From Diploscapter coronatus (Eukaryota > Nematoda > Chromadorea > Rhabditida > Rhabditidae), in contig OZ038423.1 in the NCBI GenBank assembly GCA_964036155.1, positions 30,271,249 through 30,335,248 on the forward strand: DNA of 64,000 nt, given 5' to 3'. The notes below the pieces were generated by a model that searched no databases, had not been told where the DNA came from, and saw only the letters and a list, made by a program, of their open reading frames with translations. The position numbers were made by a program, and so were the translations under genes. How positions within the stretch are numbered: position 1 is the stretch's first letter; each line of letters starts with the position of its first letter. This document shows positions 39,018 to 48,857 of the stretch, one piece after another.

Positions 39018-39588
39018 TCAGGACCAAAGCGAGATCCAGGGCGGAATTATGGGCTGCGGGTTTTGCAAGTAGCTCATCACGACGGCCGAGACGGACAGCA
39101 TGAAACTCGACAGAATCTGCTTGGTGTCGTCCGACGATCGCGTGTTCGCGAAGCTCACGCACGAACAGACCAAAGCCATCCACGCGCAAGGCTTCATCTA
39201 GAAAAAATAGCGATTTTTCAATATCTTCCTTTCTCAACAAATTTATAATATCAAAATGTTCGTCAAATCACGAGGATCGTTTTGGTGCAAAAATCTCAAA
39301 ATTGGAGTAGAAAGAAGAAAGTTGTAGAGGTTTAAAGTTGGGGCCTGAAACAAGCAAATCCCACCCTCATCATCAAACCGAGCATGCTGAAAATCATGCC
39401 GGCGACGTTCATGTACTCCGGCAACGGGTCTTCGGCCATCGCTGCCTGAGCCGATTGGGGGTCGGCGGGCTTCATTCTGAAAAATTCAGGCTTTATTCTA
39501 AAAACATCCCAATTTTTCAAGACTCATTTGATTTGTTTCCAATTTCCTACCTCACAATTTTATTCGGTCTTCTCGGGTCGGCTTGCAT
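39018..39588 (-). CDS. Asterix (WDR83OS), ER PAT-complex subunit
   Basis: Three exons (39551-39588, 39365-39476, 39018-39197) sum to 330 bases, 109 residues; human Asterix has 106. Recognised from [29 protein letters not shown] and [20 protein letters not shown], then [20 protein letters not shown] and [12 protein letters not shown]. The human forms are [51 protein letters not shown] and YLQNPQPMTPPW. With CCDC47 it forms the PAT complex that shields transmembrane helices during insertion at the ER translocon. The C-terminus is extended by about five residues. Confidence 0.95.
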
Positions 39589-40311
39589 CGTGCTCAGAAA
39601 CTAATTTTTAGCTGGTCCTGAAAAAAATGAGAAATTTCAAGGAAAATAAGAAAACTGGAAGAAAAAGGAACGAAATTGAGAGGTACGCAAAGTTTCGACG
39701 GCAATGCGCACTTTCAACAACCATGCCTATTTTCTCGTGTGAACTCGATTTTCGTCCTTTTTACGGTTTTTGAGGATTGAATAAATGCCCCGGATTTACT
39801 TGGATTTGGTGACTTATTGATCTCGATCCGCCGGTCAAATTCGCACCTGTTTTGTCAGACCCCCATTTATGCCCTCCTCTTTCGTAGTATTTGCAGTATA
39901 AAACCCTCGTGATATTACTGATAAGGCAGTCTTGGTGTGTTGGACTCTTGTTGAATAGAGATGTAAGCTAAACGTGCTATTCGTCTAACTGCACCTCCTC
40001 CTATCTACCGCGTTCACCATGCCTACGGCGGAGTCAAAGTACCCGGACTGTAGGGTGGCGACAGTTTTATAATTTGCAAAACATTTCCGCTTTCTCTGAG
40101 ACTAATTAATATTTTAGAGAAACCCCAGCAACGATCAAATTGGATTTTGCGCGTTTTCGGGTAAAATTTAAAGAAATTAAATAAATAAAAATGATAAATT
40201 TTAAAAATTAAGAAATATCTATGAACAAAAATCTTGAAATTTATTCGTTTTTCACAAGATTCTAAGAAAAAATACAAATCCATGGTTCATTTAAACGAAT
40301 TTCCAGGCCGA
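39589..40311. other. Divergent promoter region, Asterix and ZFC3H1-like gene
   Basis: No gene recognised. TATAAAA occurs at about 39898, followed by a moderately GC-rich block (39960-40070), which could be a small RNA or promoter. A GAATTTCCAG acceptor ends 5 bases before the ATG at 40312. Confidence 0.4.
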
Positions 40312-43300
40312 ATGGACGAGGCAGAGGAGGGCGAGATCCTTTCGTCGCCGGGCACGCCAGAGACGTTCGACCCGTTCCGCCAGATCGAGGCCGAGTCTGT
40401 CCAGCATCATAATCACCCGACTCAACACGATGAGAGCTACATCGACAGGCTAATTGTCGAGGCGGAGGAAAGGGAAAAAGCAGACGGCAGTCAGGAAATG
40501 TTCATCGACGAAGATCCCGATGTGCTCAGGAAGCTTGCGTTGGATAGTGTGGGGGCGCTTTGTTGTTGTTTTTTTTATTTTTAAAATATTCAAAGAGATT
40601 ATATACATCTTGATAGAATTATGGTTTCAAAGAAAAAGGAAATCGAGCATTATTTATGAAAGGTTACTGGAGAAACTAGAAATTGAGAATATTTTTAATT
40701 CATTGGAGTAATTTTCTTGAAATTGAATTAATTATCTTCATTTTCAGATGAAGCAGAAGAAGTCGACAAAGCCTCCTAGCAGGCCGGGCAGTCGCGAGAG
40801 CGGCGAGATCAGTGAGGATTCGGACAGAAATAAGAAAAGGGAGAGAGGAAGTCAGAGCAAGGAGAGGGAAAGAGAACGAGAGAAAGCACGAGAGGCTGAA
40901 AAAGCTGAAAAGGACAAGGAGGCGAAGACCGGAAAAGTCGATGGTAAGAATTATTTTTATTTTTTTTTAAATTAAAAAGCAAAAAATATAAAAATCAAAG
41001 AGAAAATATTCTTTGAAGTTGAAAAAATATTTCTTGGAAAAATTTGTAAAAAAATAAATTGAAGATTTTAGATTTTTCTTTTTTTTAAATATCATTAATT
41101 TTCATTGCTTGAGAAAAGATACTTTAAAAGAAATAATGAAAAGGAAGAATTTAGAAAATTTTTAAAAATAAACAAAAATGAATTTTTCTCAGGCCTGATC
41201 CCCCAGACCAGCCAAATCAAGGAGCGCGTCAGTTTCGGACGAGGCGACGATACCAGAAGAAAAGGGGACAAGTCGCACTACAAATCGAGCTCAGCAAACA
41301 ATAAAGATGGTCATTTTTAAAATTTTTATTTTAAACAGACTTCTCGAAACTCGATCCGCAGAACAAATGACGTGTCATATCGAGAGAGTAGAAGAGCATG
41401 TCTTCTTTATCAGTCTCTCGAAAAATATGCACCGTTTTCTGCGGGTCGAGTTTTGAGAAGTCTGACTTTAGAAGGAAAAAAACAAATTTGCAAAAATTGA
41501 AGAAAAGTTGGATTTTTCAGTGCCCTCTCACATTTCAAGTCGCAAAATCTCCAGCTACAGTTCAAAACCTTCCTTCCGCTATCGCGCTTCGAGTAAGACG
41601 AGTAACTTTTTCTCCAATACAACTCGGAAAGTTCATACATTTTGACGAATAATTTCGATGGAAATAAAACATGTTTGAACTCTTCAAGGAGTATACTTCT
41701 CACGATTTTTCCCAACTAATTTTCACAAATGCACCTTTCTTCAGTCCGCAAAGATATCGTTGACTGGAGAGAAAGTCGACACTCATTTAGAGCGAAATAG
41801 TGAGTCACGTAGAAGAGAAACGAGAGACGAATGCACAATGTTTGAATGTCGATGTTCTCTCCAATCAAAGCTACTTTTATTGTCTATCTGAAGACGATGA
41901 AAATGTCGGAACCTGTCTCAATGCCAGACGGAACGTTTTTCACCGCAAATATTCCCTTGTGCGGTGTGAATTATTCCGGGGCCAGCGTTTGGAATTACTA
42001 TCCTTAATAATGGGACGAGAGAGATGATGGCCGAATTGTTGCGGTGGGAAACGTCCCGGCGTCTGCTTAATGCGCGATGATCTTTCCAAATGACTCGCCT
42101 CTTTCCAGACCGTCCCGTGCACCCTCCATTCTCTCCCCATGGCATTGCACCTGCTCGTCCTATGCCTCCCATCCCCAGGACTATTGATGCGCGCGTCGGA
42201 ATTCCGGGAAAATTCTCGCGTCCCCGCAACTATCTCGATCCCAATCCGAAAGCCATCCAGGAAGCGTCGAAGACGAGACGACTGTCGAGTGTAGACGATG
42301 TTTTTGGGTCGAGGCCTGATCAGGGGGTCATGACAACGCTGACTTCTGGACTTCCTGTTTCCATGCCGGGGTAGGAATTTCAATTTTCTAAAATATCAAA
42401 TTTCGGGGAAGTGAAATTCCTTAAGGAAGAATTTGAAAGGAAACAGTTTTCCTCCTAAAAATTTTTGAAAACAAAACTATAAGCGAATGGTCTTTTTCTA
42501 GAACTCCAAAGAAAATCCAAATTATTTTTTCTAAAGTTGAAAAAAGGACGTTATTTTTGAAGAGAAAATAAATAAAATTTTTCTTTCTATAATTAAAAAG
42601 GCTCCTAGAAAAAGACCGGGTTTTCTAAGAAATAGTATGGGGAGGCAAGATAGGAAAAGAAAAAAGCCGGTGTTTTTTTCTAGGAGCCATTAAAAAGGGC
42701 TAAATTTCAGAGCGATTTCCCCCATCACCTCGCCCCGACTGCTTCAGACCATCCCGCCGCCTCTGACCATGCAGAGGGTCATCTACATGGCACCGCCCTG
42801 CACCGACGACAACTACGATGAAATACCCATGGACACGAGCAGCACGCCTTCTGGTGAGAAGAAAAAGCCTGTTTTCAGATTTAGGGAACATTTTCGTCAG
42901 ACGAAAATAAGCTATAAGAGGTAGATTTCACAAGCGAAATTTTAGCTAAGATATCAGAGATACCAGGCCGCACTGATAAAAGTTTTGACTGATTACAGAT
43001 CGGAGGGAGAAATCTATTAAGAAAATATAGCGGGGGTAGGTCGCAAGGGCTTTCTGACGATCGTCCTTCCTAGGGCTGCAGATTTTTGAAATGAAAAAGT
43101 ACAAAATGTAAAATAATCAAGTTTTACAAAGAGAAAGTTCAAAGGAGAAAAATAATAAGTTTAGAAAAAGTTTTTTTTAAAGATAAAGTCACGAAATATA
43201 GAAAGCTCAAAAAGAAAAAAGGCTTGAAAGGGAATAAAATAATAAAGTTCGAAAAATATATAAATTTCGACAGAAAAGTTGAGTTTCGAATCGAATAAAG

Positions 43301-46209
43301 TCCGTTTTCTTTGAATTTTTAAACGTTTAGAATTTCAGCGTCCGTCGCCCCAGAGGATTGCCAAGACGAGGACGAATTGACGACCGTCAGCGAATTCGTG
43401 GGCTCGCCTCAGAGTTTGAACGAACAGCCCTCCCCAACTCCTCAAACCCAGCCTGAGTCCGGAAACACAACTGCGATTCCCGCCCCTCCGCAACCCAGCC
43501 AATCCGTCGAGCAACTGGAAAACGCTGCGTAAGAATTGCAATTTAGAAAAGTGGGCGAAGTCCGGACTCCGCCCATTATGGACTACAGACAAGTTACTTT
43601 CACTAAAATTACAATTTTCTTTGTAGTATATAATGTTGATAAAGTATAATAACAAGAAAATGCTGAGCTAATTTATTTTACTATCAGGCATAAAATTAAT
43701 GTGATAAGAATTGCAAATAAAAAGAGCGGGGCTAAGACTTTTCCCATTGATTTTTTACAAAAGGACGATTGCAGAAAGAGACTCCAGCAAATTGAGCAGA
43801 CACTGAAGAAAAAGTTGGCTGAAGCGACCAAGGCTCAAGAAGAGAAAAGGGAGTTATTGGTGATTTTTAATACCTTTTTTTGTTTTACCAAAAATAACAA
43901 TAAAATTTCGAAAAAAAATAATTCAGAGTTTCGTGGTCATGAAGGACGAGCAGATTCTGAAGCTCAAGACGGAATGTAGCAAGTTGGTCATGGAATCGGA
44001 AATCATCAAAATCGAGCTCTATGCACTGAGGGAGAAGCAGAACAAGGCTAGCAATGAGTAGGGGTTTTTTTCTTTTAGGATTTAGAAAAAAAAATAAAAA
44101 GGCCTAAGTTTCCACGAAAAAGATGGTAAAATAACGTTGCTTTGTGAAAAAAAAAACTTTCCAGAGTCCTCGAAAAGGCGGTACAAGAAGACGATGCGTG
44201 GATCAGAGAAACCAAGAGCCGAGCCGAAAGTCTGACCAAAGAAATCCAGGAAAACCGAGCGAAAAAGGTCTTTATTTTCTTATAAAAGCAATCAAATAAT
44301 TTTCAAAAATAATGCAAGCAAAGTTTTTTTTTCGAAAATATTTCTCTTCAAAAACTAAAGGGAGAATATTTTTGAAGATAAGGGAATTTTCAGCCCGACC
44401 CCAAACCCGTCGTCCAAGCTCGGGTGAACCTCGTTCAGGTGATGAGGGTGGAGAGGCCGCAAAATTCGAATTCGAAAAATATGGGATTCCTGAACAAACT
44501 CACCTTGCCCCCACCTCCCGCACCTCCGGTTCTGGAAGCTTCCACTCCGCCCAAGTAAGGAGAAAACTATTTCCAATTCCATATCCTTCCTTTCTTTCCT
44601 AATCTAAGCCTCGTCCTCTATTATTTGAAAACGCCGTTTGAGAGAAATCACAAAACTTTGTAACTGATTTGCTAGTTAAGGATAGGGAAAGTACAGCATT
44701 CTACCGAGTTTCAGAAAACAGATTTAAATGATTACAATTTCAGGGATCCTCCCCTTTTCGTGCCCCGCGGGAGTTCGAAACCCACGAATTCCCAAGAAAC
44801 GATCATTCTGGACTCGACTGCCAGCAGCCCGCAAAGCCCCGATCCGGAGCCTGAGGAGGAAGAATTTGAAGATATTGGGGATGACGTCCAGGCTAAACCG
44901 GGTCAGGAAATAAAATTTTAGACTTTACACTTTGTTTCTTTACACATGTTCTTCCTTGTTCAATTGGTTTAATTTGAAAAATGTTGAAAATCTAACAGAA
45001 ACATGAAAAAACTTTCTATTTAAAAAAAAAACTATCATTTTCAGAATCCGACCAAGAAGCGCAAGCCAATCTCCAGGTAAAAATACAAAAAAAAAATCTC
45101 ACAGTACCATTTTAAGCTTGAAAAAATTGAAGCTCATGTTATAGCATGAGCTCTAGTGCGACGAAAAAGTTGATGCTAAGGGAGCGCTCAGACTTAGTTG
45201 CGTTGTCACTCGCTCGAAATAGCATGGAAAGTTAAGAGGGCATAATTGCATACTCTCTCGTTCACTCTTGATTTCCCATGCTATTTCGAACGAGTTGCAA
45301 ATTGCAGGCTGCATTGTAACTAACGTCTGAACGTGTCTTAAAAGGCTAAAAAATACCATCACAGATTCTGTCCGAAAGAAGACCGATCCCTCAAATGCCA
45401 CAACCCCAAGACACGATCACTTCGTTGCTCGCGGACGCGGACCGAATCAAGAGCAAGAGGCAGGAAAGGCACCAGAAGTCGCCCCAGTGGGAGTGGGCTA
45501 AGGTTAGAAAATTTCATTTCCTTTCAGGATTGACAAAAAATTCGGTATGAAATTTTGAAATATAAGACCCAGCTTGAAATTTTAAATTTAACTTATTTTG
45601 AGTTTTTTTTATTAAAAGTTTAGCTTTTGAGATTTTTATTTTTTTTTTTAAATCCAGCCCTCGGAAAACGCTCCGAACGACGTGGCCTGCCCCTTCGACT
45701 TGCTTGGAGCGTGCAGAAACAACAATTGTCCATAGTGAGTGAGAAGAATAATGATTTGAGTACTTTTTCTCATGCTTTTCTAAAATTTGGGAAAAAGATG
45801 TACTCATTTTTTAGAGAAGAACAATTGCAGTACTTTTCTCATTTTTTTCTTAACTTTGAGGAAAAGCACCCATTTTCTGGACTGTCACTCAAAAGCAGGA
45901 TTTTTGAGAACTTTTCCCAAATTTAAGAGAGAAGCACTCGATTTTGGGAGAACATTACTCAAATTAAAAGAAAATCTTGATATTTTTTCAAATTTTAGCA
46001 TCCATCTGAAGCGTGACGTCAACAACCCCTGGGTCAGTATCGCGAGGAACGGAGGCCGGACGATCGAGACGGGACCCGATCCAAATGCGGACGTTTACAG
46101 CCCTGCGAAAAAGTATGCGGGAATTTTGGGAAAGACCACCCAAGCCGGAGCCAATTCGAACCTTTCCAGAACCTACTCTCGATTCAACTGGGTCATGCAC
46201 AACGAGTGA
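40312..46209 (+). CDS. ZFC3H1-like nuclear zinc-finger protein (zf-C3H1 family)
   Basis: Fifteen exons sum to 2241 bases, 746 residues. The N-terminus is acidic (MDEAEEGEILSSPGTPE), then there is a Lys/Glu/Arg repeat region (EREREREKAREAEKAEKDKE). A Pro-rich middle and a coiled coil (residues about 400-500) follow, then an acidic DE-rich patch (EPEEEEFEDIGDD). The finger CPFDLLGACRNNNCPY-IHLK is near the C-terminus (about residues 665-685) and is split by the last intron. It matches the ZFC3H1 finger form CPYDLLGxCNDxxCxFxHL. Human ZFC3H1 links MTR4 to polyadenylated nuclear RNA for exosome decay (PAXT connection). Here the protein ends about 65 residues after the finger, without the long helical-repeat tail. 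The start follows a TTTCCAG acceptor. Introns hold five MITE-like elements. Confidence 0.75.
41336..41464 (+). mobile_element. MITE-like element family D, copy 2
   Basis: 129 bp with near-perfect terminal inverted repeats: CAGACTTCTCGAAACTCGAT then CCGCAGAA, and TTCTGCGGGTCGAGTTTTGA then GAAGTCTG. A second copy is at 2477-2594. Confidence 0.9.
41759..41868 (+). mobile_element. MITE-like element family E, copy 1
   Basis: The ends TTGACTGGAGAGAAAGTCGA and TCGATGTTCTCTCCAATCAA are inverted complements. The interior CACGTAGAAGAGAAACGAGA recurs at 47461-47480 in an SmD1 intron. Confidence 0.8.
42600..42688 (+). mobile_element. MITE-like element family F
   Basis: 89 bp bounded by GGCTCCTAGAAAAAGACCGG and CCGGTGTTTTTTTCTAGGAG plus CC, inverted complements of about 21 bases. 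One copy seen. Confidence 0.8.
42876..43078 (+). mobile_element. MITE-like element family A, copy 3
   Basis: 203 bp from CAGATTTAGGGAACATTTTC to GATCGTCCTTCCTAGGGCTG. It shares ends, GTCAGACGAAAATAAGCTAT, ATACCAGGCCGC and GGTAGGTCGCAAGGG with copies at 26921 and 34452. Confidence 0.85.
45185..45335 (+). mobile_element. MITE-like element family H
   Basis: CGCTCAGACTTAGTTGCG at the left and TAACTAACGTCTGAACGTG at the right are imperfect inverted complements. The inner arms CTCGAAATAGCATGG and CCATGCTATTTCGAACGAG pair closely. A separate perfect hairpin, AGCTCATG/CATGAGCT, sits at 45131-45152. Confidence 0.75.
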
Positions 46210-47290
46210 ATCCGTTGGGAGTTCTAGAACATTCTAGACTATATAGCTTCAGGTAACAAGGTAACACCCAGGCCTAGGCAGCACTAAAGCCAGAATTTTC
46301 GCGTGCATGCTCCACTTAAATCAAATGTTTGGCTGCAATTCTCATTCATACCTTCATGTATCATTTTTATAAGTTGTTTCTTGCGTCCAACTTTCTCAAA
46401 AATTTAAAATTCTGGCTGAAAGTCTGTCTAGGTGTTTTTTTCCAAAATTTCTAGAGCATTCTAGATTTGAAGACTTCAGGTAGCACTCGCACATCCTAGA
46501 ACAGGTAGGCCTTATCTTGTTTGACTGAAAAAACGGGTCTGATGTTTGAAACAAATCGGTAAATACGCATACTACCTACGCCGTGTTCAACAAATTTGCC
46601 TTTTAGAAAAAGTACAATTTTATCAAATCTATTGTGGGTTATAATGACTCATTTTACCTCATCGAGTCGTTGTTTTAATTCTGAATAAAATAATTTTCTT
46701 TAAATTTATTCATTGAGATCGAATAACACTAACAAAAAAGAAAAAAAACAAGATGTGAAAATACGCTACAACAAACAGAATAAGAACAAACCGTTTGGAA
46801 AAATAGGAATAATTAACCAACTGACGCGAGATAATTGGATGACTTAATTAGTCGAATAAGTTAATTTTTTAAATGTTTTAATTGTCCATTTAAAAATTGA
46901 AGAATCCAGAAGCGTCGAAAAGTTTGAATGGGGAAGAGGATCAGTGAATTTGGAGAGGGACGAAAAGAGAAAGTGCCTGAAAAAATCAGATTTTATTTTT
47001 TTTTTCAAAAAATTACGATTTCTTATCGTTTTTTCGAATGATCAAGTATTTTTAGTCTTCTCAAAAATCTCGATTTCTTACTCTTTTCAAAGGAAATATG
47101 AATGTTGGAATTTTATTCTCCCGAAAAACCAAGTTACTCTTCTAAAAGGCAACAATTCTAGACTTTCAATAATCTAGATTATTTTCTCATTTTTCCTGAA
47201 GATTTTAATTCTAAAAACATTTCTCCAACCTGAACCGGTGACGTCTCGAGGCAGTACTTGAATTTGCCCGCGGGATTTTCCAGAGGCAAT
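46210..47290. other. Convergent spacer, ZFC3H1-like and SmD1 genes
   Basis: AT-rich, no exon recognised. Plus-strand AATAAAATAATTTTC at about 46684 is a possible poly(A) signal for the zinc-finger gene. A loose direct repeat (TCTAGA-GCTTCAGGTA at about 46235 and 46465) is visible. Confidence 0.4.
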
Positions 47291-48151
47291 CTAATGCCTT
47301 CCGCGCGGCCCGCCGCGTCCTCCTCTTCCTCCTCCGCGACCGCGGCCTCGGCCTCCGCTGAAAATTTGCACTTAAAATTCCCAACATTTCAAGTCTTGGA
47401 GATAGTCTATATTCATGCAGCAGCAAATAGAAATCGAATTTGGGGAGCGACATAGTGGGCCACGTAGAAGAGAAACGAGACGAATAGCGTAATTTTTGAA
47501 TATCGCCGTTCTCCTCGAACAATCGTGAAAATGCTAAAACGCACCGCCCTCCGCGTCCGCCGCGACTAGCCCTGGCCTTGGCGGCCTTCTTCCTCGGCTC
47601 GTCGTCGATGAGTAAAGTGTCCAGCGGCAGCGCGTCCGGCAGAATAATGTAGCGAATGTTGTTGCCTGTAAACATTTTGAGGTAGTCGTTTCAATTTTTC
47701 GAAATCATATCAAATTTCTTATTGTTTTCATTTTTAAAACCTTCTAAATTTCCCCCAAGAAGTAAGATTTTTCTTATTTACTTTGAAAAGATTTTGATCA
47801 AATTTTGGATGTTGTGAAAATGGGATTTTTATCAGAAAATCCCGAAGGGACTAAAATTATTTTTTTCCCAAACCCACCCCTGACGGAGAGCGTGTCGAGC
47901 GAGATGGGCTCCTTGTTCTTCTGAATCATTTTGACGGCGCGCAGATGCGTGTTCATTGCCACGTCGACGCCCATAATCGTGCCTGTAAAATTTTACTTTC
48001 TCGAGGTTTCCCTTTGAGTGATTTTCAAAATGACACGAGTCTTCCTCGTAGTGATTTCAATTTCTCCCCTACCGGTGACGAGCGTGCCGTTCTTGAGCTC
48101 GACGGTGACCGTCTCGTGCGAGAGCTTCATCAGGAATCTCACCAGTTTCAT
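47291..48151 (-). CDS. snr-3: Small nuclear ribonucleoprotein SmD1
   Basis: Four exons (48073-48151, 47878-47982, 47545-47665, 47291-47357) sum to 372 bases, 123 residues, close to human SmD1 (119). The Sm1 motif is [20 protein letters not shown] then NGTLV. The Sm2 part is [20 protein letters not shown]. The tail is an Arg-Gly repeat ([20 protein letters not shown]) that in SmD1 is methylated and binds SMN. SmD1 is a core subunit of the U1, U2, U4 and U5 snRNP ring. A GAATTTCAG acceptor lies just before the ATG. It is head-to-head with the SR protein gene at 48858. Confidence 0.97.
47393..47520 (+). mobile_element. MITE-like element family E, copy 2 (in SmD1 intron)
   Basis: GGGGAGCGACATAGTGGGCC then ACGTAGAAGAGAAACGAGAC matches the interior of 41759-41868, and TGAATATCGCCGTTCTCCTC matches its right arm. 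The left arm is more decayed. Confidence 0.65.
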
Positions 48152-48857
48152 TTTGCCTGAAATTCGTCTATTTTCACAAGTCGACAATATTCGAAAAAGC
48201 CACGACTTTCGAGGGGATCTAACGAATTTTAGAGGAATGTTCTCTATTTAGAAGATGGGGTTAGAAGTTCTGGGAAACAAGTTCTGGAGGAAAAGTGGAA
48301 AAATTCGAAAATAGGGGTGATAAATTTGAAATAGAAGAGAGTCCGCAAAAAGGCGTAGAGAGTGCGGTCTTTTCCGATCGATATTCTTGGCGGTTACTGT
48401 AGCGCAACTAACAAGGGAAGAGCGGAGCAAGCCACATTGCAAAACTCTCTCTGCCCATGACAAGCGCCTTTTCGAAAATATCTATTTTCGGGGGATTTTG
48501 ATCGATTTTCGAAAAACCACTTGCCGAGTCATGTTTTCTCTCAACGAAAAACTTGACACTGACTAAAATTGCCCCAATCACTAGTCTTCCGCGTGATTTT
48601 GAGCGTGCTCATTTTTTCTCGGAATTTGAGATTTTTCGAATTTACCGCTTTTATTTGGTAGGACTTTGCTACGGACTTTTTGGATCAAGTTTTGATTAAT
48701 CTGATCACTCTGCAACTCTCAAAAGCTTGCCAAAATTCATTCAAACGCTTGGCGCCTCATATTTTTGAATTTCCATTCATTCATTTCCCACTTGCTCTCG
48801 ACTTTTTTCGCATTTTTTAAACTTTTCAACCGATAAAATTTATCGATTTTCAGCAGG
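48152..48857. other. Bidirectional promoter region of SmD1 and rsp-1
   Basis: 706 bases between the start codons of two divergent splicing genes. No ORF with support. TTTTCAGCAG directly before the rsp-1 ATG and GAATTTCAG before the SmD1 ATG are likely trans-splice acceptors. Confidence 0.5.
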
